Below are positions 60,101 through 64,000 of a stretch of 64,000 nt of DNA, piece after piece (positions within the stretch are counted from its first letter, which is position 1; the number at the start of each line of letters is the position of its first letter). This stretch comes from Apteryx mantelli (taxonomy: Eukaryota > Chordata > Aves > Apterygiformes > Apterygidae): the NCBI RefSeq assembly GCF_036417845.1, contig NC_089981.1, positions 22,774,001-22,838,000 of the forward strand, written 5' to 3'. The position numbers were made by a program, and so were the translations under genes. Below the pieces are notes generated by a model that made no database searches, was not told the origin of the DNA, and worked only from the letters and a program-made list of their open reading frames with translations.

Positions 60101-62822
60101 CTCAGGAACAACCTCCCCCAGGACCCCGATTGTAACAGGAACGAGTAGCCCCCTGACAACCACGACCACTGGGACCCCTCCGCCAGGATCAGCTAGCACC
60201 AGCACCTCTACGGTGACGCCGTCACAAACATCGTCCCCAGTGTCCCCCACAACCAGCCATACACCAGGGTCAACAAGCCCAGCGTCAGTCACGACGTCTG
60301 CTATCACCGAAACGGGATCAACCCCTGAAGTCACCCCGCCTGGATCCACGTCCTCAGGAACAACCTCCCCCAGGACCCCGATTGTAACAGGAACGAGTAG
60401 CCCCCTGACAACCACGACCACTGGGACCCCTCCGCCAGGATCAGCTAGCACCAGCACCTCTACAGTGACGCCGTCACAAACATCGTCCCCAGTGTCCCCC
60501 ACAACCAGCCATACACCAGGGTCAACAAGCCCAGCGTCAGTCACGACGTCTGCAATCACCGAAACGGGATCAACCCCCGAAGTCACCCCGCCTGGATCCA
60601 CGTCCTCAGGAACAACCTCCCCCAGGACCCCGATTGTAACAGGAACGAGTAGCCCCCTGACAACCACGACCACTGGGACCCCTCCGCCAGGATCAGCTAG
60701 CACCAGCACCTCTACAGTGACGCCGTCACAAACATCGTCCCCAGTGTCCCCCACAACCAGCCATACACCAGGGTCAACAAGCCCAGCGTCAGTCACGACG
60801 TCTGCAATCACCGAAACGGGATCAACCCCCGAAGTCACCCCGCCTGGATCCACGTCCTCAGGAACAACCTCCCCCAGGACCCCGATTGTAACAGGAACGA
60901 GTAGCCCCCTGACAACCACGACCACTGGGACCCCTCCGCCAGGATCAGCTAGCACCAGCACCTCTACAGTGACGCCGTCACAAACATCGTCCCCAGTGTC
61001 CTCCACAACCAGCCGTACACCAGGGTCAACAAGCCCAGCGTCAGTCACGACGTCTGCAATCACCGAAACAGAATCAACCCCCGAAGTCACCCCGCCTGGA
61101 TCCACGTCCTCAGGAACAACCTCCCCCAGGACCCCGATTGTAACAGGAACGAGTAGCCCCCTGACAACCACGACCACTGGGACCCCTCCGCCAGGATCAG
61201 CTAGCACCAGCACCTCTACAGTGACGCCGTCACAAACATCGTCCCCAGTGTCCCCCACAACCAGCCATACACCAGGGTCAACAAGCCCAGCGTCAGTCAC
61301 GACGTCTGCAATCACCGAAACGGGATCAACCCCCGAAGTCACCCCGCCTGGATCCACGTCCTCAGGAACAACCTCCCCCAGGACCCCGATTGTAACAGGA
61401 ACGAGTAGCCCCCTGACAACCACGACCACTGGGACCCCTCCGCCAGGATCAGCTAGTACCAGCACCTCTACGGTGACGCCGTCACAAACATCGTCCCCAG
61501 TGTCCCCCACAACCAGCCATACACCAGGGTCAACAAGCCCAGCGTCAGTCACGACGTCTGCAATCACCGAAACAGAATCAACCCCCGAAGTCACCCCGCC
61601 TGGATCCACGTCCTCAGGAACAACCTCCCCCAGGACCCCGATTGTAACAGGAACGAGTAGCCCCCTGACAACCACGACCACTGGGACCCCTCCGCCAGGA
61701 TCAGCTAGTACCAGCACCTCTACGGTGACGCCGTCACAAACATCGTCCCCAGTGTCCCCCACAACCAGCCATACACCAGGGTCAACAAGCCCAGCGTCAG
61801 TCACGACGTCTGCAATCACCGAAACAGAATCAACCCCCGAAGTCACCCCGCCTGGATCCACGTCCTCAGGAACAACCTCCCCCAGGACCCCGATTGTAAC
61901 AGGAACGAGTAGCCCCCTGACAACCACGACCACTGGGACCCCTCCGCCAGGATCAGCTAGCACCAGCACCTCTACAGTGACGCCGTCACAAACATCGTCC
62001 CCAGTGTCCCCCACAACCAGCCGTACACCAGGGTCAACAAGCCCAGCGTCAGTCACGACGTCTGCAATCACTGAAACGGGATCAACCCCCGAAGTCACCC
62101 CGCCTGGATCCACGTCCTCAGGAACAACCTCCCCCAGGACCCCGATTGTAACAGGAACGAGTAGCCCCCTGACAACCACGACCACTGGGACCCCTCCGCC
62201 AGGATCAGCTAGCACCAGCACCTCTACAGTGACGCCGTCACAAACATCGTCCCCAGTGTCCCCCACAACCAGCCGTACACCAGGGTCAACAAGCCCAGCG
62301 TCAGTCACGACGTCCGCAATCACCGAAACGGGATCAACCCCCAAAGTCACCACTTCGGCATCACCCCTAACATCAATTAAAACTACCCCAGTGTTCACCA
62401 TGACATCTGGAACAATTGAAACCACATCCACTGGTACCTTTTCCGGACCCACTGTTCCTTTTTCAACATCAGCCAGCTTTACCACCCATTCTGAAACAAC
62501 TTCTGTAGAATCTACTTCATCTCTAGTAACCTCTTTTCCAGTTTCAGCCACTACTTCTGGAACAACTCCAACAGAGTCATTCACCACCACTTCAGGAACA
62601 ACAACTACTAGTTCCACCGCTACCCCTGTAACCACCACCACCTCTTCAGAAATAGTTTCACTTGTCTCAACTAGTACCTCTGGGCCAACTACTGTCTCAA
62701 GCACAGGCACCATTTCAGGAACTTCTACTTACAAAACAGTTACTACAGTTAGTTCAACAAGTGCTGTACCACCAACCACCCCGGGAAAAAATTGTACTAT
62801 TTCCCCTAATCAGACTATTCCG
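21069..62822 (+). CDS. MUC2: Gel-forming secreted mucin, MUC2-like (5' part, 35 exons, 3' end beyond window)
   Basis: This is a secreted polymeric mucin of the intestinal MUC2 type. Thirty-five exons join in phase to 3,789 codons. Order by residue: signal peptide 1-18; D1 about 30-370; D2 about 375-740; D' about 756-845; D3 about 846-1210; start of PTS about 1245; five CysD domains between 1309 and 2130; then a PTS region with sixteen 84-residue repeats to 3789. MUC2 rather than MUC5AC or MUC5B is favoured by residue-level similarity through D1-D3 (for example [16 protein letters not shown] and [12 protein letters not shown]) and by loss of the first Cys of the D2 CGLCG motif (EGLCG here), as I recall for human MUC2. 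The family assembles in the ER and Golgi of goblet cells through disulfide linkage, and is then O-glycosylated and secreted. The D4, VWC and cystine-knot domains must lie beyond 64,000. Coordinates were set from splice consensus and phase, without transcripts. Confidence 0.9.
22691..22955 (+). CDS. MUC2: Exon 2: start of VWD1
   Basis: This exon encodes residues 24-112. The VWD start motif [20 protein letters not shown] is clear and is followed by [13 protein letters not shown], which closely matches MUC2. The acceptor is TTTAACAG|GT and the donor is CAGAT|GTAAGT, leaving phase 2. Intron 2 (22956-25424) is 2.5 kb and contains a ten-base G run at 23471 but nothing else I recognise. Confidence 0.93.
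23471..23480. repeat. G10 homopolymer in intron 2
   Basis: Ten consecutive G on the coding strand follow AAAA. Such runs are prone to sequencing error and slippage. Confidence 0.85.
25425..25539 (+). CDS. MUC2: Exon 3: VWD1 continued
   Basis: This exon has 115 bases and encodes residues 112-150, with [20 protein letters not shown] typical of the VWD beta-sheet core. The acceptor is TTCCTAG|T and the donor ATG|GTATGT (phase 0). Intron 3 (25540-26163) shows nothing recognisable. Confidence 0.92.
26164..26254 (+). CDS. MUC2: Exon 4: end of VWD1 with CGLCG motif
   Basis: This exon encodes residues 151-181, including [11 protein letters not shown], the complete CXXC-type motif and calcium-site region of the first VWD domain. 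The donor is GAAG|GTGAGT (phase 1). Intron 4 runs to 26657. Confidence 0.93.
26658..26767 (+). CDS. MUC2: Exon 5: VWD1-C8 linker
   Basis: This exon encodes residues 181-217, containing [18 protein letters not shown], which matches the MUC2 segment between VWD1 and C8-1. The acceptor is TCACAG|TC and the donor CAT|GTGAGT (phase 0). Intron 5 (26768-27208) holds nothing recognised. Confidence 0.92.
27209..27425 (+). CDS. MUC2: Exon 6: C8-1 domain
   Basis: This exon encodes residues 218-290. The cysteine pattern includes [19 protein letters not shown] and [19 protein letters not shown], which is diagnostic of a C8 domain. The donor is TGCC|GTAAGC (phase 1). Intron 6 (27426-27880) contains a nine-base G run at 27720-27728. 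Confidence 0.94.
27881..28006 (+). CDS. MUC2: Exon 7: TIL1 domain
   Basis: This exon encodes residues 290-332: [20 protein letters not shown] through MDGCFCPEG, a trypsin-inhibitor-like Cys-rich domain. It is phase 1 at both ends. Intron 7 (28007-28771) has an A-rich run near 28207 and nothing else recognised. Confidence 0.93.
28772..28889 (+). CDS. MUC2: Exon 8: end of TIL1 and E1 segment
   Basis: This exon encodes residues 332-371, with [20 protein letters not shown] followed by [14 protein letters not shown]. The donor is TG|GTAAGG (phase 2), completing a Cys codon with the next exon. Intron 8 runs to 29207. Confidence 0.92.
29208..29346 (+). CDS. MUC2: Exon 9: E1 end and start of VWD2
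   Basis: This exon encodes residues 371-417. [17 protein letters not shown] leads into [20 protein letters not shown], the VWD2 start, which is nearly identical to MUC2. The donor is AAG|GTACTG (phase 0). Intron 9 (29347-30006) shows nothing recognised. Confidence 0.94.
30007..30117 (+). CDS. MUC2: Exon 10: VWD2
   Basis: This exon has 111 bases and encodes residues 418-454, including [20 protein letters not shown]. It is phase 0 at both ends. Intron 10 (30118-31241) contains an A9-G10 homopolymer at 30747-30765. Confidence 0.92.
30747..30765. repeat. A9-G10 homopolymer pair in intron 10
   Basis: Nine A are followed by ten G, one of three G runs of nine or ten in the introns of this gene. 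It is probably unstable and possibly affected by sequencing error. Confidence 0.8.
31242..31311 (+). CDS. MUC2: Exon 11: VWD2
   Basis: This exon has 70 bases and encodes residues 455-478: [20 protein letters not shown]. The acceptor is TTCACACAG|GTG and the donor TCAG|GTAAAG (phase 1). Confidence 0.92.
31312..33472 (+). other. Intron 11, with a GC-richer patch at 31,660-31,910
   Basis: The 2.2-kb intron is mostly AT-rich. It has a poly-A/T-like low-complexity stretch at about 32285-32345 and a short inverted repeat near 33124. A patch at 31660-31910 is GC-richer with C-rich clusters and has moderately open frames on both strands, but no recognised protein. An intronic regulatory element is possible. 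Confidence 0.4.
33124..33150. repeat. 9-bp inverted repeat in intron 11
   Basis: TTACTCATT (33124-33132) is complementary to AATGAGTAA (33142-33150), with a nine-base loop. The same stretch has three loose TAATGNG direct repeats. Confidence 0.55.
33473..33610 (+). CDS. MUC2: Exon 12: VWD2, followed by a GC donor
   Basis: This exon encodes residues 478-524: [20 protein letters not shown] and the [16 protein letters not shown] stretch. Only GAAG|GCAAGT keeps phase 1 with the next exon and with the MUC2 protein order. Intron 12 (33611-34173) is therefore a GC-AG intron. Confidence 0.88.
33607..33616 (+). promoter_or_regulatory. GC-type splice donor of intron 12
   Basis: The site reads GAAG|GCAAGT. 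Everything except the T-to-C change at +2 fits the donor consensus, as expected for the minor GC-AG class. The nearest GT (33615) would break the reading frame into exon 13. Confidence 0.82.
34174..34338 (+). CDS. MUC2: Exon 13: end of VWD2
   Basis: This exon encodes residues 524-579. The junction reads [20 protein letters not shown], lacking the first Cys of the CGLCG motif found in D1 and D3, as I recall also for human MUC2. [12 protein letters not shown] follows. It is phase 1 at both ends. Intron 13 runs to 34938. Confidence 0.93.
34939..35033 (+). CDS. MUC2: Exon 14: C8-2 start
   Basis: This exon encodes residues 579-610: [20 protein letters not shown] and the VIDPSEYYK segment, a particularly close MUC2 match. 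The donor is AAG|GTACTG (phase 0). Intron 14 (35034-35749) holds nothing recognised. Confidence 0.94.
35750..35876 (+). CDS. MUC2: Exon 15: C8-2 end
   Basis: This exon encodes residues 611-653 with [27 protein letters not shown] and GGWRQTVC. The acceptor is TGTTTCAG|AAA and the donor TGCA|GTAAGT (phase 1). Intron 15 (35877-36672) shows nothing recognised. Confidence 0.93.
36673..36928 (+). CDS. MUC2: Exon 16: TIL2 domain and E2 start
   Basis: This exon encodes residues 653-738: [20 protein letters not shown], then [13 protein letters not shown] and [16 protein letters not shown]. The donor TG|GTATGT (phase 2) completes a Cys with exon 17. Intron 16 (36929-37849) holds nothing recognised. 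Confidence 0.94.
37850..37902 (+). CDS. MUC2: Exon 17: short E2 exon
   Basis: Only 53 bases encode residues 738-756: [17 protein letters not shown]. It fits the MUC2 E2 segment between TIL2 and D'. The donor is CAA|GTAAGT (phase 1). A second GT at 37907 is a weaker alternative. Confidence 0.85.
38171..38175 (+). promoter_or_regulatory. NAGNAG tandem acceptor of exon 18
   Basis: The sequence CAGCAG ends at 38175, so the spliceosome could use either AG, adding or skipping one codon (Glu) between exons 17 and 18. Both products are in frame. CAGCAG acceptors are often alternatively used. Confidence 0.6.
38173..38276 (+). CDS. MUC2: Exon 18: D' TIL domain, first half
   Basis: This exon encodes residues 756-790: [10 protein letters not shown], then [10 protein letters not shown]. 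The acceptor reads TTCAG CAG|A. Start 38173 (after the first AG) or 38176 (after the second) both keep frame and differ by one Glu codon. The donor is CAT|GTATGT (phase 0). Intron 18 (38277-38698) is pyrimidine-rich. Confidence 0.87.
38699..38850 (+). CDS. MUC2: Exon 19: D' TIL end and E'
   Basis: This exon encodes residues 791-841: [20 protein letters not shown], then [17 protein letters not shown]. The donor TG|GTTAGT (phase 2) again splits a Cys codon, as at each E segment. Intron 19 runs to 39305. Confidence 0.94.
39306..39447 (+). CDS. MUC2: Exon 20: E' end and start of VWD3
   Basis: This exon encodes residues 841-888: [18 protein letters not shown] followed by [19 protein letters not shown]. 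The D3 assembly begins here; in the family it makes the N-terminal intermolecular disulfide bonds. The donor is CAG|GTAATA (phase 0). Intron 20 (39448-40052) contains a TG/TA microsatellite. Confidence 0.94.
39840..39911. repeat. TG/TA microsatellite in intron 20
   Basis: Interrupted TG and TA runs (GTGTGTGTGTATATAAATAT and further TG units). Low-complexity intronic sequence. Confidence 0.85.
40053..40163 (+). CDS. MUC2: Exon 21: VWD3
   Basis: This exon encodes residues 889-925, containing [20 protein letters not shown] and AIKMFLG, almost the MUC2 sequence. It has 111 bases and is phase 0 at both ends. Confidence 0.94.
40494..40673 (+). CDS. MUC2: Exon 22: VWD3
   Basis: This exon encodes residues 926-985: [20 protein letters not shown] through [20 protein letters not shown]. 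It is phase 0 at both ends. Intron 22 (40674-41715) shows nothing recognised. Confidence 0.94.
41716..41955 (+). CDS. MUC2: Exon 23: VWD3 end and C8-3 start
   Basis: This exon has 240 bases and encodes residues 986-1065: [20 protein letters not shown], then [14 protein letters not shown] and [20 protein letters not shown]. The full CGLCG motif of D3 is intact. It is phase 0 at both ends (donor AAG|GTTTGT). Confidence 0.95.
41956..43161 (+). other. Intron 23, containing a decayed copy of part of exon 23
   Basis: The 1.2-kb intron is ordinary except for 43035-43077, which matches exon 23 positions 41806-41845 (listed separately). The rest shows no recognised feature. Confidence 0.6.
43035..43077 (+). 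pseudogene. Relic of an exon 23 fragment in intron 23
   Basis: About 40 bases resemble exon 23 (the [13 protein letters not shown] coding stretch at 41806-41845) at roughly 85 percent identity by eye, for example ACACCTGCCCAG shared exactly. In the exon-23 frame the TGG codon has become TAG, and no usable splice sites flank it. It lies 84 bases before exon 24, so it is a non-functional remnant of a local duplication. Confidence 0.6.
43162..43318 (+). CDS. MUC2: Exon 24: C8-3 continued
   Basis: This exon encodes residues 1066-1118: [20 protein letters not shown], then [13 protein letters not shown] and [10 protein letters not shown]. The Cys pattern is conserved. The donor is TGCC|GTGAGT (phase 1). 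Intron 24 (43319-44484) shows nothing recognised. Confidence 0.95.
44485..44613 (+). CDS. MUC2: Exon 25: TIL3 start
   Basis: This exon encodes residues 1118-1161: [19 protein letters not shown] and [13 protein letters not shown], with N-glycosylation sequons NVS and NFS. It is phase 1 at both ends. Intron 25 (44614-46195) is 1.6 kb with no recognised feature. Confidence 0.95.
46196..46343 (+). CDS. MUC2: Exon 26: TIL3 end and E3 start
   Basis: This exon encodes residues 1161-1210: [20 protein letters not shown], then [17 protein letters not shown]. The donor TG|GTATGT (phase 2) completes Cys with exon 27. Intron 26 (46344-47299) contains an ATT microsatellite at 46532. Confidence 0.94.
46532..46553. 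repeat. (ATT)n microsatellite in intron 26
   Basis: About six ATT/TTA units, a simple repeat. Confidence 0.85.
47300..47343 (+). CDS. MUC2: Exon 27: short E3 exon
   Basis: Only 44 bases encode residues 1210-1225: [15 protein letters not shown]. Clear acceptor (TCTTTTTAG|T) and donor (CCAG|GTAAGT) consensus and phases 2 in and 1 out support it. Intron 27 (47344-47932) shows nothing recognised. Confidence 0.85.
47933..48154 (+). CDS. MUC2: Exon 28: VWC-like segment and start of PTS
   Basis: This exon encodes residues 1225-1299. [16 protein letters not shown] and the [15 protein letters not shown] segment end the Cys-rich N-terminal half, and a Thr/Ser/Pro-rich stretch starts at about residue 1273. 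It contains two adjacent 11-residue copies (33-bp repeat at 48076-48141). It is phase 1 at both ends. Intron 28 runs to 48580. Confidence 0.9.
48076..48141 (+). repeat. Two tandem 33-bp units in exon 28
   Basis: Units 48076-48108 and 48109-48141 differ at one base and encode [11 protein letters not shown] and [11 protein letters not shown]. This is a small in-frame PTS duplication. Confidence 0.95.
48581..48610 (+). CDS. MUC2: Exon 29: 30-base PTS micro-exon
   Basis: Thirty bases encode [10 protein letters not shown] (residues 1299-1309). The acceptor TTTCATTTCAG|TT and donor ACAA|GTAAGT are strong, both borders are phase 1, and the content is PTS-like, so it is probably real. Because 30 is a multiple of three, skipping it would also keep frame. 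Confidence 0.7.
48969..49454 (+). CDS. MUC2: Exon 30: CysD domain 1 plus PTS
   Basis: This exon encodes residues 1309-1471. The CysD domain starts [17 protein letters not shown] and contains ten Cys, the WXXW C-mannosylation motif WTQW, and the CysD core [20 protein letters not shown]. About 50 PTS residues follow. It is the most diverged of the five CysD copies here and is probably the oldest. It is phase 1 at both ends (donor ACAG|GTATTT). Confidence 0.94.
49530..49805 (+). repeat. Diverged copy of the cassette intron (module M1, intron 30)
   Basis: Intron 30 resembles the introns of the later cassettes. Compare 49530-49620 with 51105-51165 (the shared phrases include GGAAGTC and GCTCCATC) and 49741-49800 with 51317-51390 (the AGGAAGGAA and GGGTT phrases). 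Identity is much lower than between the recent copies, so this is an older duplication. Confidence 0.65.
50168..51874 (+). repeat. 1,707-bp CysD cassette, copy A
   Basis: This unit comprises the tail of the upstream intron, exon 31 and most of intron 31. It is almost base-for-base identical to copies B and C. The one difference I found at its left edge is CCATGCG here against CCACGCG in the others. Upstream of 50168 the homology continues but at lower identity. Confidence 0.92.
50269..50823 (+). CDS. MUC2: Exon 31: CysD domain 2 plus PTS
   Basis: This exon has 555 bases and encodes residues 1471-1656. CysD starts [14 protein letters not shown] (WTDW motif), with [37 protein letters not shown] and the terminal CC pair, for ten Cys in total. 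It then has about 80 PTS residues. The acceptor is CCTGTAG|TA and the donor GCAG|GTAACT, phase 1 at both ends, so the exon can be duplicated without shifting frame. Confidence 0.95.
51875..53581 (+). repeat. 1,707-bp CysD cassette, copy B
   Basis: This copy is effectively identical to copies A and C by eye, including its intron. Equivalent open frames on both strands translate identically in all three copies. Confidence 0.93.
51976..52530 (+). CDS. MUC2: Exon 32: CysD domain 3 plus PTS
   Basis: Identical in translation to exon 31 (residues 1656-1841), with the same splice sites 1,707 bases downstream. It shows no coding divergence from its neighbours. Confidence 0.93.
53582..55288 (+). repeat. 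1,707-bp CysD cassette, copy C
   Basis: It carries one visible difference: CTCAAG at 54411-54416 where A and B have CTCGAG (at 50997-51002 and 52704-52709). Confidence 0.92.
53683..54237 (+). CDS. MUC2: Exon 33: CysD domain 4 plus PTS
   Basis: Identical in translation to exons 31 and 32 (residues 1841-2026), with the same phase-1 borders. Confidence 0.93.
55289..55875 (+). repeat. Partial cassette, copy D, diverging in its 3' half
   Basis: This copy matches A-C up to about 55630. It then differs by several substitutions, a six-base insertion (two extra codons, MP) and loss of the IWQ-coding stretch, and diverges completely after about 55875. It is probably the older right-hand edge from which A-C were amplified. 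Confidence 0.85.
55390..55971 (+). CDS. MUC2: Exon 34: CysD domain 5 plus longer PTS
   Basis: This exon has 582 bases and encodes residues 2026-2220. The CysD keeps ten Cys and the WTDW motif and reads GGVIPMPFC where the others read GAVIPFC. Its PTS tail is unique ([20 protein letters not shown] and more). The donor is ATAG|GTATGT (phase 1). Confidence 0.94.
56180..56600 (+). pseudogene. Cassette remnant M5, no CysD and dead PTS end
   Basis: 56189-56250 and 56385-56470 match the cassette intron phrases. At 56500-56572 a PTS-like stretch (SPSPLPTY and LPATITGG in one frame) is flanked by CACTCTAG and GGAGGTAATT, matching the end of a cassette exon. That stretch is 73 bases long, so it would shift frame if spliced between phase-1 neighbours. 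The CysD part is missing. Confidence 0.6.
56815..57115 (+). repeat. Cassette intron remnant M6
   Basis: 56820-56890 and 57035-57110 repeat the cassette intron phrases again (GGAAGTCTTGCTTCTG; CTACAGTTCTGTATCTAGGA). No exon-like sequence is attached. Confidence 0.55.
58114..62822 (+). CDS. MUC2: Exon 35: large PTS exon with 84-residue repeats
   Basis: This exon has 4,709 bases and encodes residues 2220-3789, all rich in Thr, Ser and Pro and so a dense O-glycosylation region. Unique PTS comes first (58114-58248), then sixteen complete 84-residue repeats, a partial seventeenth and about 160 unique PTS residues ending [11 protein letters not shown]. By my count one repeat is about 56 percent Ser plus Thr and 17 percent Pro. 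The acceptor CTTAAAG|AA fits phase 1. The donor CCG|GTTAGT at 62822 (phase 0) is my best choice but less certain, since the frame stays open to 62876. Confidence 0.88.
58249..62344 (+). repeat. 252-bp coding minisatellite, 16 full units plus a partial unit
   Basis: Units start at 58249 and every 252 bases to 62029. A seventeenth starts at 62281 and diverges after about 62344. Each unit encodes 84 residues beginning [20 protein letters not shown]. Units are very nearly identical, with substitutions at a few sites (His/Arg at residue 83, Pro/Ser at 79, Gly/Glu at 18, and several silent ones). Each carries about 14-15 CpG. Copy number is likely to vary between individuals, as in other mucins. 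Confidence 0.97.
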
Positions 62823-64000
62823 GTTAGTAATTTTTATTTTTATTTTTTTAACTGTTCTGCTTTGGAAGGAGACTAGGCATACCAGTGTAATTGCAAGTTA
62901 GGGTTTTTATCTCTGGTATTTCAATTACATGTTGGCGCATTCTGAATATTACATTGACCTTATACATAGTTACAGTGACAGTAACACAGAGTGTAGATAT
63001 TATTTTGGATAGAAAAGGAAATATCAAACCATTCTATTTTATGCTATTTTCTTGGATATCAGCATGACTTGAAGTGATTTTTGGTTTTGCAGCTCATATA
63101 CTGGTGTTAGTCCTCCAAGAATAGTTCTAAAATGGCTTTTCTTCAGGGAGTTAGATTACAGCTCAGTGTTTATTTTTATTGCGTAGGAGCTTTGGTGAAG
63201 AGATGACCAAGGGCTAACTCACACTAAATTGCCTTTTCCATATCTCCTTTCTAATAGGTACAGGGTGGGGAAGGGTTGGTTATGCTTTTCCAGTGTCAAA
63301 CTCCATCCCATCAGAAAAACAGAGGACTGTACTAGTCTGGGTTTGGAATAAGTTATGGTGAAGCATAGTCTGGTTTCAAGACAGGACTATGAAGCAGATC
63401 ACATCCACATGCTCATGAGATTTGACTCCAGTTAGGAGACACAGACAGGCTCATGGCACATACAGTTCTAAAGCCTCTGCACAGCTAAGGTGTTTACAAC
63501 GTTCAGTAGAGCTTCAGAGATAAAAATAAATTGTGGCTGAAAACTGATGGAAGTTTGAAAAGCTGTGTACCATCACAATGCATACGTGTAATCACCATCG
63601 ACTTTGCATCCCAATTAGTTGGTGTTTTCTGTAGCTTCTGTGTTTAATCTGTTTTAGACATCCAGGGAAGGTGACAGTGGGAGTCTAGATGATGAGATTA
63701 GATTAGACATCTAACATTTAGACAGCTGAAGCTAAAAAAGACAATTACCCCTTCTGTTTACTGGCATGACTCTTGCAATTACTGCCTTTCACTTAGCATC
63801 TATTGATGGAGCTAGCTCATCTTAAAGGCTTTGGTGACGGAGCTGAGTGCTGCACTTCGTTCCCATTTTCAGACTTCTGCTGGGAAGAAAACCATCAGCA
63901 AATATACTCTGTTTCATAACTCTGCAAAAGATATTCAAGTATAACTATTACCAGTCTGACTACTTCATGAGGCTCCTCTTTTTTTTCTTTTTTCTCTCTC
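62823..64000 (+). other. Start of intron 35, no exon recognised
   Basis: No CysD, VWD, VWC or cystine-knot coding sequence is visible here. The last 30 or so bases (63972-64000) are nearly all pyrimidine, as before a 3' splice site, so the next exon may begin just outside the window. Confidence 0.55.

Noticed and set aside
58249..62344. CRISPR-like array
   Set aside because: The units are long, contiguous and coding, without unique spacers, in a vertebrate gene.
58079..62713. Antisense frame of 1,544 codons as a separate gene
   Set aside because: It is fully explained by a stop-free 252-bp unit. It has no domain, no signal peptide and no promoter, and the sense strand is clearly a mucin PTS exon in phase with its neighbours. 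I kept it as a finding only.
21069..62822. MUC5AC or MUC5B as the identity
   Set aside because: D1-D3 residues match MUC2 more closely at every exon I compared, and the D2 EGLCG form fits MUC2. CysD domains alone cannot decide, since all three mucins have them.

Overview
This window is vertebrate nuclear DNA. It holds AT-rich non-coding sequence, GT-AG introns and one very large multi-exon gene, and no prokaryotic-style genes. The encoded protein is a secreted gel-forming mucin. Its exon-by-exon similarity is closest to MUC2, the intestinal mucin. Compact introns, an apparent CR1/L3-like LINE remnant and the absence of recognisable mammalian SINEs suggest a bird, perhaps a galliform. I cannot fix the species from sequence alone.

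Layout. Positions 1-20,900 are intergenic: AT-rich, with microsatellites, hairpins and one probable old LINE remnant, but no supportable gene. In mammals MUC6 lies upstream and is divergently transcribed; I see no MUC6 exon here. A TATA box (21,017-21,025), nearby FOX-like and GATA-like sites and a perfect Kozak ATG (21,069) mark the start of the mucin gene on the + strand. I traced 35 coding exons by hand. Every join keeps reading phase, giving 11,367 coding bases (3,789 codons) before the window ends inside the gene. Exon 1 is the signal peptide. Exons 2-27 are the von Willebrand-type assemblies D1, D2, D' and D3. Exons 28-29 begin the mucin (PTS) region. Exons 30-34 each carry one CysD domain plus a short PTS stretch. 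Exon 35 is a 4.7-kb PTS exon containing 16 full copies of an 84-residue repeat. The C-terminal D4, VWC and cystine-knot exons are not in the window. The window ends in a pyrimidine tract that may precede the next exon.

Most notable are two nested scales of amplification. Three almost identical 1,707-bp cassettes (CysD exon plus its intron) lie head to tail between 50,168 and 55,288, and their exons have phase-1 borders on both sides. Older, decayed copies of the same cassette intron flank them on both sides. Downstream, the 252-bp array is CpG-rich, and most differences between its units are CpG transitions. The unit looks like a fused trimer of an older repeat of about 27 residues. Other details are a GC-AG intron after exon 12, a NAGNAG acceptor at exon 18, a short decayed copy of exon 23 within intron 23, and a long antisense frame across the repeat array that I regard as a by-product of the repeat.

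How the parts work together, from knowledge of the family: the D assemblies polymerise the mucin through their N-terminal regions, the PTS regions are densely O-glycosylated, and CysD domains make non-covalent cross-links that set mucus pore size. Expanding CysD cassettes and the 84-residue repeat would change cross-link density and sugar load without disturbing the assembly domains.
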